A DNA stretch of 7,357 nucleotides from Saprospiraceae bacterium (GTDB taxonomy: Bacteria > Bacteroidota > Bacteroidia > Chitinophagales > Saprospiraceae), in NCBI GenBank assembly GCA_020630045.1, contig JAHDCE010000194.1:1-7357 (forward strand), in the 5' to 3' direction. The notes under the pieces are model-generated. The model saw only the letters and a list, made by a program, of their open reading frames with translations, had not been told where the DNA came from and ran no database searches. The position numbers and the translations under genes were made by a program. Below, piece by piece: positions 1 through 7,141 of this stretch (within the stretch, counting starts at the first letter, position 1; each line of letters opens with the position of its first letter).

Positions 1-255
1 GGAGTATTGAAATACGGTTTGCAATGAATCATACACGGCAGCAATCCGCAAACTGTTTGTTGTAGCATATATAAAGCTCCTTACGATTTGGCACAAAAAC
101 AATATCAAAAACAATATCTTGACATACATCGGCGATTGTCGGAAGGTATTCCATGATTGTTTTATACCAATCCCAAATCGATTCGGGGATTTTTTTACGT
201 CATCATTGTCTAGTAATTGGTTGGAAGTATCCACTAAGAATAATTTAATATTGTT
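1..255 (-). other. Gene-free left flank with possible decayed reading frame
   Basis: No intact gene can be supported here. On the minus strand one frame stays open for about 85 codons from just after a stop at 258-256 to the window edge, but it has no ATG near its beginning. Its residues change from protein-like (VDTSNQLLDNDDVKK) to less convincing after a run of seven A's near 196-190. The neighbouring minus frame then looks more protein-like (IPESIWDWYKTIMEYL, later VPNRKELYICYNKQF) before it meets a stop at about 27. That pattern would fit a fragment with one or two frameshifts, but chance open frames in AT-rich DNA are an equally good explanation. I cannot assign a family. If real, it would be a degraded gene following the last lipoprotein gene on the same strand. 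Confidence 0.2.
169..196 (+). terminator. Possible intrinsic terminator, plus strand
   Basis: AATCCC at 169-174 pairs with GGGATT at 186-191. The loop contains the self-complementary AATCGATT, and a run of seven T's (190-196) begins at the 3' foot of the stem. This is the form of a rho-independent terminator for transcription entering from the left. No plus-strand gene ending just before it can be confirmed inside the window, and the stem is only 6 bp, so it may be fortuitous. In the other direction there is no T-run, so it is not a good terminator for the minus-strand operon. Confidence 0.28.
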
Positions 256-265
256 TTAGCCTACA

Positions 266-1129
266 TCATTCCACAAGAACCAACTCCCCATGTTCGATTC
301 CGAACAACCCGAACCCTCCTGGAATATTGGAATACACAATTATCGGTTCAGCAAACGGGTTTTCCAAGGCATCTTGGTATCTGGCCATGCTTTCAAGGTA
401 CAAGAATTTTTCAGGAGTTATTTTGGACACTCTTAAATAAAGATCATGAAAATCAGGATTGTAAAAATGATTCGACACATTGACAGATAGAGCGATTGTT
501 TTTCCATTAAATGATTCATCCGAAAAAATGAGTCCTTCGCCATTCGGAGTCCGGCCAAGAATCGGATTTTCCGAGAAGGTGAACAATGGTACAAAATTTC
601 CGGACGAATGATACTTAATATATCCTTGAGCAAAGTAAAATTCCGTTTCTCCTATATCATTATCCTCCAATACAAAATCAATGATATCATAATTCGTATC
701 ATTGAATAAATCATATAAATCTAACGCTCGGTAATTAGGCTCCTTTACACTAGGAGCAGTTGGCATTCGTTGTGTAATGAAATGCTCCGTACCATCATTT
801 TCTTTTACCCGCAATTCGTATTCTCCCAATCCGTCGATTACATAATTGGTTTCGGATAAATATACTTGATCTCCCTCTGAATATATGAAATCCGAAACCC
901 AAGAGCCGTCCTTCCATATACTTATTTCGACGTCTCCAATTTGTTGCGGTTCTTCATTGTCCAATATACCAACACTTTTCCCTACATATGCCTTTGTCAA
1001 TCCATGGAGGTTACTCGTATTACAATGTACGACAAGACTTGAATCATGCTTTGGAACTTCGATTTCAATCGCAGTTTCACAAGCGAAAAATGTCATTAAA
1101 AAAATGAAAAAGAGAGCGATTTTTTTCAT
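266..1129 (-). CDS. DUF4249 family lipoprotein (third of three)
   Basis: Predicted outer-membrane lipoprotein of 287 residues. A short signal peptide (MKK, then a hydrophobic stretch) ends in the lipobox FFAC, so Cys17 would be the lipidated first residue of the mature protein. The family call rests on the C-terminal block around 257-277 (NPFAEPIIVYSNIPGGFGLF), a hallmark of DUF4249, and on likeness to the gene upstream. Other blocks shared with that gene are YVGKSxGILDN (48-58), LYDLF with YDIIDFVLED (138-156), FSENP (185-189), LIFSDxSFNG (200-209) and FHDLYLxVSK (227-236). Proteins of this family usually lie beside a TonB-dependent receptor and are presumed to be surface partners that help capture its ligand; no biochemical role is evident from sequence. 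The gene starts 33 nt after the preceding stop and probably belongs to the same operon. No convincing Shine-Dalgarno sequence is visible at normal spacing. The ligand is unknown. Confidence 0.9.
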   Translation of the reverse strand: MKKIALFFIFLMTFFACETAIEIEVPKHDSSLVVHCNTSNLHGLTKAYVGKSVGILDNEEPQQIGDVEISIWKDGSWVSDFIYSEGDQVYLSETNYVIDGLGEYELRVKENDGTEHFITQRMPTAPSVKEPNYRALDLYDLFNDTNYDIIDFVLEDNDIGETEFYFAQGYIKYHSSGNFVPLFTFSENPILGRTPNGEGLIFSDESFNGKTIALSVNVSNHFYNPDFHDLYLRVSKITPEKFLYLESMARYQDALENPFAEPIIVYSNIPGGFGLFGIEHGELVLVE

Positions 1130-1162
1130 AGGCTTAACTTCAATAGTAAATTCTCTCCATCA

Positions 1163-2032
1163 TCATTTAATAAATATCATCTCCCTATTCTCAAGGCCAA
1201 ATATTCCATATCCTCCGGGAATATTCGAATAAATCGTTACCGGCTCGGCGAACGGATTATCCAAGGCGTCCAAATAGCGGGACATACTTCTCAAGTATAA
1301 ATATCGATCGGCTGTCATTTTCGAAACCTTCAAATACAAATCGTGAAACTCCGGTTCGTAATAATAATTCTCCACCTTGATGGAAAAACGAACCGCATTA
1401 CCATTGAAGGAAGCATCTGAAAAAATAAGCCCTACGGACTCGGGTGTCCGCTCCATGACCGGATTTTCCGAAAACGTCCAAATCGGATAAAATTCACGAT
1501 CCGGTGATTTGTTTCGAATATAGCCGTGAACAAAGTAGTATTCCTCTTCGCCCGTGTCTTCATCTTCCAATACGAAATCAATAATGTCATAATCCGTACC
1601 CGAAAACAAATCATATAAATCCACCGCATCATATTCCACTTCACCCACTAGTGGCGGGGTGGGTAAATATTGTTCTACGACATGTTCCGTCCCATCGGTT
1701 TCCCTGACCCTTAATTCATATTTACCGAATGCTGAAAAAACCAAAGGGGCTTCGGAAATATAACTTTTCCGGGCTTCTCCGTAAATGAAATTGGAAGCGA
1801 AAACACCATCCCTCCAAACCGTGACTTCGGCATCCGAAATTTGTTCCGGGTTACCATTGTCCAGTATACCCAGACTCTTGCCCACATAAACATCACTCCG
1901 CAATGTTTCGTCATTGGGTGTGCAATGAATCACGATAGCAGGCTCATGAACCGGTATATCAATTTCCACTACGGTTTCACAAGCGGTGAAAGTGATTAAT
2001 ATTGCAATAAAAAAGTAATACTTATTTACCAT
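1163..2032 (-). CDS. DUF4249 family lipoprotein (second of three)
   Basis: Predicted outer-membrane lipoprotein of 289 residues. The signal peptide ends in the lipobox TFTAC, with Cys18 as the lipidated residue and a mature start of CETVVEID, almost the same as in the two sibling genes. The DUF4249 C-terminal hallmark NPFAEPVTIYSNIPGGYGIF lies at 259-278. By eye about half of its residues match the next gene downstream, including near-identical LYDLF/YDIIDFVLED (139-157) and WTFSENP (185-191) regions, so the two are tandem paralogues. The stretch at roughly 38-48 and that at 85-105 differ most. The start codon overlaps the stop of the preceding gene (ATGGTAA, 7 nt shared), which suggests translational coupling and supports this start. 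It ends in two consecutive TGA codons. The likely job is surface binding in partnership with the receptor upstream; this is inferred from family context. Confidence 0.92.
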   Translation of the reverse strand: MVNKYYFFIAILITFTACETVVEIDIPVHEPAIVIHCTPNDETLRSDVYVGKSLGILDNGNPEQISDAEVTVWRDGVFASNFIYGEARKSYISEAPLVFSAFGKYELRVRETDGTEHVVEQYLPTPPLVGEVEYDAVDLYDLFSGTDYDIIDFVLEDEDTGEEEYYFVHGYIRNKSPDREFYPIWTFSENPVMERTPESVGLIFSDASFNGNAVRFSIKVENYYYEPEFHDLYLKVSKMTADRYLYLRSMSRYLDALDNPFAEPVTIYSNIPGGYGIFGLENREMIFIK

Positions 2033-2904
2033 TCCAATATAGTTTCATGGACTTGCTCGATGGAAAATATACCAAAACCATTTTCAATATTACTATGTAC
2101 CGTCACCGGCTCAGCAAAAGGATTATCATCGGATTGATTGTAATCCCGATATGATTTCGCATACAAATAACGATCCCTACTAATACTTTTTAGTCGTAAT
2201 GTAGCAGTAGCTTCCGGATGTTCATTGTACATACGCAATTGCTCAATGTCCGGCAATCCGATGATATAAGTCGCCACTGATCCATCCGCATGCAAATCGG
2301 AAGCAATCAAAACTTCTTTCTTTGGCCCCCTTACCATTCTCGGGTCAACAATCGTCATTCTTTCACGGTGAGTATTACCAAATCCGTCATCAATGATAAA
2401 ATCCAGCGCATAAAAATTTTCTTCACCCAAAGGATCGGTGAAAGTAATTTCATATTGATCTACGTCTTGTTCATATTCCACATCATAACTCTCTCCGACG
2501 AATCTAAGATCATCTATTCCCACTTTCGTGGGAACGACCGCATTCGCATAAGCTGTCGGATAATCCGGGTGACTAATTTCAATACGAAACTCATCTCCCG
2601 GCACATCTTCCAAATTATATATCGCACTATATTCTCCTACTTCACCAGTGGTTAATAGCGGAACGGCTACTCCTCCGTTTTTCGCCAAATCTGCGGATGC
2701 ATTGTTCAACAAACCCGGATCACCTGTATTCAAATACCCCGAACTATATCCCAGTTGTAGAGGAAGTTCCGAATCTCCTACTACCCAATAAGCATATGCC
2801 ACCATACGCGGCTCATGCGGTTCCACATCAATTTCAACCGTAGTTTCACAACTTAGTATTGAAATAAGAATCCAACAAAAAACGATATACTTTTTCATGT
2901 TCAT
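2026..2904 (-). CDS. DUF4249 family lipoprotein (first of three)
   Basis: Predicted outer-membrane lipoprotein of 292 residues directly behind the receptor gene (5 nt between the stop and this ATG). The lipobox ILSC places the lipidated cysteine at residue 19, and the mature protein begins CETTVEIDVEPHEP. The C-terminal DUF4249 block is NPFAEPVTVHSNIENGFGIF (261-280), preceded by RYLYAKSYRDYNQ (245-257), the counterpart of RYLYLRSMSRYLD in the next gene. Between these ends the sequence is much less like its two neighbours; for example it lacks the YDIIDFVLED block and the second cysteine (VIHC in the sibling), so it is an older member of the family. The start could also be the ATG two codons on (giving MKKYIVF); the signal peptide works with either. 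The position next to the receptor suggests that this is the original partner lipoprotein, which is inference. Confidence 0.92.
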   Translation of the reverse strand: MNMKKYIVFCWILISILSCETTVEIDVEPHEPRMVAYAYWVVGDSELPLQLGYSSGYLNTGDPGLLNNASADLAKNGGVAVPLLTTGEVGEYSAIYNLEDVPGDEFRIEISHPDYPTAYANAVVPTKVGIDDLRFVGESYDVEYEQDVDQYEITFTDPLGEENFYALDFIIDDGFGNTHRERMTIVDPRMVRGPKKEVLIASDLHADGSVATYIIGLPDIEQLRMYNEHPEATATLRLKSISRDRYLYAKSYRDYNQSDDNPFAEPVTVHSNIENGFGIFSIEQVHETILEW

Positions 2905-2909
2905 CGAGG

Positions 2910-5240
2910 TTAAAACTTAAATGAATAAGTGAAATAAGGAATCACCGGAAACAGGCTCACTTGTTTGAATTTATTATCGCCCTCCGAGTAATAAATAAAA
3001 TAAGGGTTCTTACGACTATAAGCATTGTAAGCGCCTAAAGAGAAGGTTCGTTCGTATCGTTTTTTCTGCTTGGTAAAATCAACGCCAAAATCCAAACGAT
3101 GATAAGCCGCCATTCGATAATTGTTTTTGGAACCGGGCACCTCCACCGTGTTTCCACTGTTGAATCCCGTACCGTCTCCATTGGGATTAAATGCGATATA
3201 GCGCGCTTCATTCAAAGTAATCGAATTGCCCGTTCCATAGACCCAAGAACCGGAGACAGAGATTTTATCATTGAAGCGATGGACGACGACCAAGCTCAAA
3301 TCATGCCGACGGTCATACTTAAACGGATACTCTTCACCACTATTGATTTCAGGAAAAATGCGATTGTTCCAAGATAATGTATAGCCTAGCCAACCGGTGG
3401 TTTTCCCTTTCTTTTTCTGTACGAAAAACTCGACGCCGTAGGCTTCACCGTCTCCTTGTGTAACCTTGGTCTGCCAATCGTTGAAATCAAAGAAACTGGC
3501 ACCTTCTTTATAGGAAACCAAGTTGGTCATTTTCTTGTAGTACCCTTCGATACTCACCTCGAAATCGGAGCCGAATGTTTTGGCTACCCCCAAGGCCGCT
3601 TGCCAAGAACGTTGGGGTTTAATTTGGTCGGTCGTCGGCACCCAAAGGTCCGTCGGCAATCCGACACCTTCATTGGTCAGTAAATTGATGTACTGTGCCA
3701 TCATGCTAAAAGAACCTTTGAGCGCATATCGTTGTGGCAATAAATAACGCATTCCGACACGGGGTTGTAATGAAAAATAAGATTCTCCGTTCACTAGGAA
3801 GGCGGAGCCGTGCAGCCCGACGTTCGCACTGAAATTTTCTCCGATTCTCATATCGTCTTCTACATACAAAGTCATTTCCCAAGCCCGTGTGTCCGTCGTT
3901 CCGATAAGGGTGTCAAAATCGAAATCGGTTTCGTCTCCCAAGTCCAATTGCAAAACACCGGGACTAAATGTATGATGGGTAGCGCTCGTCCCGAATCGAA
4001 TATAATGATCCGGAGAAGGCACGAAATCAAAATCGATTTTACCTCCGAAGTCCTCTATCCCTGAAAAATATTTGAATGCGAATCGTTCGACCTCGCCATC
4101 ATATCGCTCTTCCGTTTCAGTAGAAGTTTCAAAGCGGTAACGGCTATAAGTCAAAGTCGTATTGGCGAATAATTTATTGCTGATCATATAATTCCAACGA
4201 AGGGCGGAGGTAATGTTGCCCCACTTCAACCGACTGTCTTGAATGTATTCGTCATCCTCATTGATTTTAATATAAAAAACATCTTGCCCCGCATAAGCAC
4301 TGGCATACAAACGGTGCTTGTCATTGAATTTGTGATTGACCTTGGCATTCACATCATAGAAATAATAACCCGGCAATTCGTCTTCCAACTGCCGTTTGAG
4401 AAACGGTCTCGCCAACAAGTCGATATACGTCCTCCTTCCGGAAATGAGGAAAGAGGTTTTGTCTTTGACGATCGGCCCTTCCAAGGTCAGCTTGGAGGCG
4501 ATTAATCCGATGGAGCCTTCACCGTGAAACTCCTTGGAATTCCCTTCCTTCATATTGATTTCCATAACGGACGACAAACGTCCTCCGAACCTAGCCGGAA
4601 ATCCGCCCTTGGTCAAGGTGACATTGTTGATGGCATCGGCATTGAACACCGAAAAGAAACCGAACAGGTGACTCACGTTATATACCGGCACACCATCCAG
4701 TAAGATGAGGTTTTGGTCGGGGCTTCCTCCTCGAACATACAGGCCGCTTGTTCCTTCACCACCGGATTGTATACCGGGTAATAGTTGCATAGCTTTGAGT
4801 ACGTCCACCTCACCGAGCAAGGCGGGTATCTGTTTGATTTGTTCTATCGGGACTTCCACTTTACTCATTTGAGTTTCGTCCTCGATGTTGGGTTCGACTT
4901 CGTCGGCAACAACCACGACTTCCGACAAGGTCGCTTCATCTTCCAACTTAATATTGAGGGTGATGTCCTTATCTAGATAAATGGCGAAACTTTGGGTCGC
5001 ATATCCGATATAAGAAAAAGACAAACGGACGGTATCATTTCCCGGAAGGGTCATGGAATAAAAGCCGTACAAATTACTGACTGTCCCAGAAGCGGAAGCG
5101 TCATCGAATACATTCGCTTCGATGAGCATTTCACCGGAAGAAGCATCTTCTATGTATCCGCTAATGGTAAATTTGTCTTGGGCGTTGAGCGCCGTCCCGA
5201 CTAGAACGAGAGACAGCAAAAGGAGCAGGTTGTATTTCAT
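2910..5240 (-). CDS. TonB-dependent outer-membrane receptor
   Basis: Outer-membrane transporter of 776 residues that takes up a ligand using energy passed from the inner membrane by TonB. A signal peptide (1-20, likely cleavage LNA|QDK) is followed by a carboxypeptidase-regulatory-like beta domain (about 24-100, with FTISGYIEDASSGEMLIEAN and GFYSMTLPG). LSEVVVVADE (105-114) then occupies the place where this group carries its TonB-interacting segment. The plug domain (about 125-235) shows VLKAMQLLPGIQSGGEG, LYVRGGSPDQNLILLDGVPV and GGFPARFGGRLSSVMEI. The remainder is a beta barrel ending in the aromatic YFTYSFKF expected of a barrel C-terminus. There is no STN domain, so signalling to a FecR/sigma pair is not expected. 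The length is usual for receptors paired with DUF4249 proteins and shorter than most SusC proteins; no SusD gene follows. It heads the operon and has a candidate promoter just upstream. The substrate cannot be read from the sequence. Confidence 0.95.
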   Translation of the reverse strand: MKYNLLLLLSLVLVGTALNAQDKFTISGYIEDASSGEMLIEANVFDDASASGTVSNLYGFYSMTLPGNDTVRLSFSYIGYATQSFAIYLDKDITLNIKLEDEATLSEVVVVADEVEPNIEDETQMSKVEVPIEQIKQIPALLGEVDVLKAMQLLPGIQSGGEGTSGLYVRGGSPDQNLILLDGVPVYNVSHLFGFFSVFNADAINNVTLTKGGFPARFGGRLSSVMEINMKEGNSKEFHGEGSIGLIASKLTLEGPIVKDKTSFLISGRRTYIDLLARPFLKRQLEDELPGYYFYDVNAKVNHKFNDKHRLYASAYAGQDVFYIKINEDDEYIQDSRLKWGNITSALRWNYMISNKLFANTTLTYSRYRFETSTETEERYDGEVERFAFKYFSGIEDFGGKIDFDFVPSPDHYIRFGTSATHHTFSPGVLQLDLGDETDFDFDTLIGTTDTRAWEMTLYVEDDMRIGENFSANVGLHGSAFLVNGESYFSLQPRVGMRYLLPQRYALKGSFSMMAQYINLLTNEGVGLPTDLWVPTTDQIKPQRSWQAALGVAKTFGSDFEVSIEGYYKKMTNLVSYKEGASFFDFNDWQTKVTQGDGEAYGVEFFVQKKKGKTTGWLGYTLSWNNRIFPEINSGEEYPFKYDRRHDLSLVVVHRFNDKISVSGSWVYGTGNSITLNEARYIAFNPNGDGTGFNSGNTVEVPGSKNNYRMAAYHRLDFGVDFTKQKKRYERTFSLGAYNAYSRKNPYFIYYSEGDNKFKQVSLFPVIPYFTYSFKF

Positions 5241-5269
5241 ATCCGGTATTCGGTTTACATTACTAACTT

Positions 5270-5303
5270 CAAAGATAGGGAATATGCTGTGGGTGCATTC
5301 GAA
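5270..5303 (-). promoter_or_regulatory. Candidate Bacteroidota-type promoter of receptor operon
   Basis: On the minus strand TATCTTTG (5277-5270) matches the Bacteroidota -7 consensus TAnnTTTG exactly. The -33 element is weaker: TTCG (5303-5300) differs by one base from TTTG and lies 22 nt upstream of the -7 box, slightly longer than typical. Transcription would begin near 5263, giving a leader of about 20 nt before the receptor ATG at 5240. No operator or riboswitch structure is evident in this short leader. Confidence 0.5.
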
Positions 5304-5336
5304 TTTAACGCTTAATCAGATTTGGTCGATTGTCCT

Positions 5337-5344
5337 TACCTTGT
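5337..5344 (+). promoter_or_regulatory. Weak candidate -7 element for flippase operon
   Basis: TACCTTGT resembles the Bacteroidota -7 consensus TAnnTTTG with one mismatch and lies a few bases before the ATG at 5349. If used, transcription would begin almost at the start codon and the message would be nearly leaderless. No TTTG lies at the proper distance upstream; the TTTG at 5321-5324 is too close (12 nt). The real promoter may be elsewhere in 5241-5348. Confidence 0.18.
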
Positions 5345-5348
5345 GAAC

Positions 5349-6686
5349 ATGAACCGATGGCTCAATCGATTGGCGGCACTAATTTTCGGAAAAAATTCGG
5401 ACCGGGAAACGGGACGGTTCGCTTTGTCCGGTTCGATGGGCAACGCCTTGGTTCAATTCGGCTCTATGGCATTGGTCTTCGGTATCAATATTCTCATCGC
5501 ACGTATCGGAGGCAAAGAAGCCTATGGTACTTTTTCGCAAGTCTTCAATTGGATCTTCGTATTATTCATCATCTCGGCATTCGGGTCAGATACCTTATTG
5601 AATCGTGAAGTGCCGGCCATGCGCGCTAAAAATGACGACGCAGGTATTTTTTCCATATTAAGATTCACGCATTCCGGCGTTTTGCTTATTTCAATATTAG
5701 TTGTCGGAATATTCGCATTCTTGGTCAACGTCCCTGATATTCCCGGCCTAAAAAACAATGCTCGTTATTTCAATATTTCCTTGATTTGTATTCCCTTGGC
5801 GGCTTTCACATTCATGCACCAAGCATTTTTGCGGAGTATCAAAAAAGTAGTCTGGGGACAAACCGCCGAAAAGCTCGCTAAACCCATCGGATTGGGACTA
5901 GGCATAATGGGCATTTATTTATTGGCCGACCCTACCCTTCCGGAAAGTTATATTTATGCGAATGTATTCGCATTTTCCGTTGCGTTCCTATATTCCTTAT
6001 TCTTATTTTTTCGTTTTCGAAAAACGATTCCTAAAATATTTCCCGGAAGGGAAAAAAGGAAAAATGAATGGATGCGACGCTCCTTGTGGTTCACCTCCGC
6101 CGCCTTACTATATGTATTGACCACTCGACTGGACATTTTATTCATAGGGTCGTTAATTGACAACACTGCGGTCGGATATTACAATGTGGCATTAAAATTC
6201 GCGGATCTCACGATATTGCCTTCTTTTATTATTAGCCAATCCATCGCCCCTTTGTTTTCGGAGTTACATAGCCAGGGAAAAAAGAAAGAGTTGCAACAAC
6301 TTTTCACAAGGAGTTCAAGACTTATTTTCGGGCTGACCTTAATCATATTTATAGGTTTTATTTTCCTAGGAGAATTTTGTCTGGGATTATACGGAGAACC
6401 TTTTAAAGAAGGATACGAAACCTTATTGATTCTCAGCGGATCAAGACTACTGTATTCCATCATCGGCCCCATAGGTTTATTGATGCTTCTCATCGGAGAA
6501 GAACGTGCCATGAATATCGGTTTCCTTATTCAAATACTACTAATGACCGTAGGCCTATATTTATTAATCCCCTTATGGGGAATGGAAGGGGCGGCCTTGA
6601 TCAATGGCACGGGTTTCGTATTGTTACAAGGAGCTATGGCGATACGATTATTTTATTCTAAAGGATACAAAGGAACCGTTTTCTAA
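5349..6686 (+). CDS. Oligosaccharide flippase family membrane protein (Wzx-like)
   Basis: Polytopic inner-membrane protein of 445 residues from the multidrug/oligosaccharidyl-lipid/polysaccharide exporter superfamily. Its best-known members flip lipid-linked sugar repeat units across the cytoplasmic membrane for surface polysaccharide assembly. About twelve hydrophobic segments are visible (for example 33-51, 66-78, 108-126, 178-192, 203-221, 248-268, 326-341, 388-408 and 413-433). Typical family features are the N-terminal ALSGSMGNALVQFGSM and ARIGGKEAYGTFS (51-63) region, the mid-protein TRLDILFIGSLIDNTAVGYYN (259-279), and APLFSELHSQGKKKELQQLF (300-319) leading into the C-terminal half. 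I chose the ATG at 5349, giving MNRWLNRL; a TTG at 5322 is in frame but adds nine residues that do not look like family sequence. A small membrane-protein gene follows after 12 nt. No glycosyltransferases, ligase or polymerase lie nearby, so the cargo is unknown; lipid or drug export by the same fold remains possible. Confidence 0.85.
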   Translation: MNRWLNRLAALIFGKNSDRETGRFALSGSMGNALVQFGSMALVFGINILIARIGGKEAYGTFSQVFNWIFVLFIISAFGSDTLLNREVPAMRAKNDDAGIFSILRFTHSGVLLISILVVGIFAFLVNVPDIPGLKNNARYFNISLICIPLAAFTFMHQAFLRSIKKVVWGQTAEKLAKPIGLGLGIMGIYLLADPTLPESYIYANVFAFSVAFLYSLFLFFRFRKTIPKIFPGREKRKNEWMRRSLWFTSAALLYVLTTRLDILFIGSLIDNTAVGYYNVALKFADLTILPSFIISQSIAPLFSELHSQGKKKELQQLFTRSSRLIFGLTLIIFIGFIFLGEFCLGLYGEPFKEGYETLLILSGSRLLYSIIGPIGLLMLLIGEERAMNIGFLIQILLMTVGLYLLIPLWGMEGAALINGTGFVLLQGAMAIRLFYSKGYKGTVF

Positions 6687-6698
6687 AAACAACATGAA

Positions 6699-7076
6699 AT
6701 GGAAAAATATTTAATTTACATTCCAATATTACTTTATGTCATTTCCTTATTCTCCAATGCATATCGACCGGGAGTCAAAGGGTTTTATTGCCTTTTATTC
6801 GGATGGATGGGATTGATCTCATTCAAATGGAATTATGGACTGCCATGGTTAGCTAATATTTTAATAATTATCGCATATAGTCCTTGGCTAAATGACCTTT
6901 GGGCACTAATTCTTTCTTCCTTAGCCGTTGCATTTTCCTTACTCGCACTCAGTGTCAAAAAAGTCCCGAAAGACGAGGCCGGCAATTACATGGATGTAAA
7001 ACCGGGAATCGGTTTGTTCGTTTGGATCGGGGCATTGGTCAGTGTGCTGATACAATCCATCATGTCTGTTGTATAA
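6699..7076 (+). CDS. Small multi-spanning membrane protein, unknown function
   Basis: A 125-residue protein that I do not recognise. It is strongly hydrophobic, with about five membrane segments (roughly 4-20, 27-42, 47-61, 66-86 and 103-123). A polar loop (87-102), KKVPKDEAGNYMDVKP, separates the last two and contains most of its charges. There is no signal peptide, lipobox or catalytic motif. It lies 12 nt downstream of the flippase gene on the same strand, so the two are probably co-transcribed. The start is the ATG at 6699; another ATG at 6694 in a different frame stops after six codons and is not the gene. The coding case rests on an uninterrupted hydrophobic frame with regular membrane-segment spacing and on the operon position. 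A role as accessory subunit of the flippase is possible but only suggested by location. Confidence 0.75.
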   Translation: MEKYLIYIPILLYVISLFSNAYRPGVKGFYCLLFGWMGLISFKWNYGLPWLANILIIIAYSPWLNDLWALILSSLAVAFSLLALSVKKVPKDEAGNYMDVKPGIGLFVWIGALVSVLIQSIMSVV

Positions 7077-7141
7077 GTATATTAGATGTTATCACGAAAA
7101 ATTGAGTATAGCCAAACCGTTATTTTGAAAATCCACTTCGT

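Noticed and set aside
885..1232. 115-codon plus-strand open frame
   Set aside because: It lies antisense across the start of the third lipoprotein, the gap and the end of the second, all well supported by signal peptides and family blocks. Its translation has no recognisable features.
2290..2655. 121-codon plus-strand open frame
   Set aside because: It is antisense to the first DUF4249 gene and has no domain-like sequence; a shadow of real coding DNA.
3099..5204. Several plus-strand open frames of 63-92 codons opposite the receptor gene
   Set aside because: They lie inside a receptor gene with complete signal peptide, plug and barrel. Long antisense frames are expected from its codon bias.
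2910..5240. SusC/SusD-type glycan utilisation locus
   Set aside because: The receptor is shorter than typical SusC, the partners carry the DUF4249 C-terminal block and not SusD features, and no glycoside hydrolase is in view.
6179..6511. 110-codon minus-strand open frame within the flippase gene
   Set aside because: Antisense to an intact membrane protein of normal family length, with no features of its own.
5349..7076. Polysaccharide (capsule or O-antigen) biosynthesis cluster
   Set aside because: Only the flippase is present; no glycosyltransferase, polymerase, ligase or sugar-nucleotide gene lies in the window.
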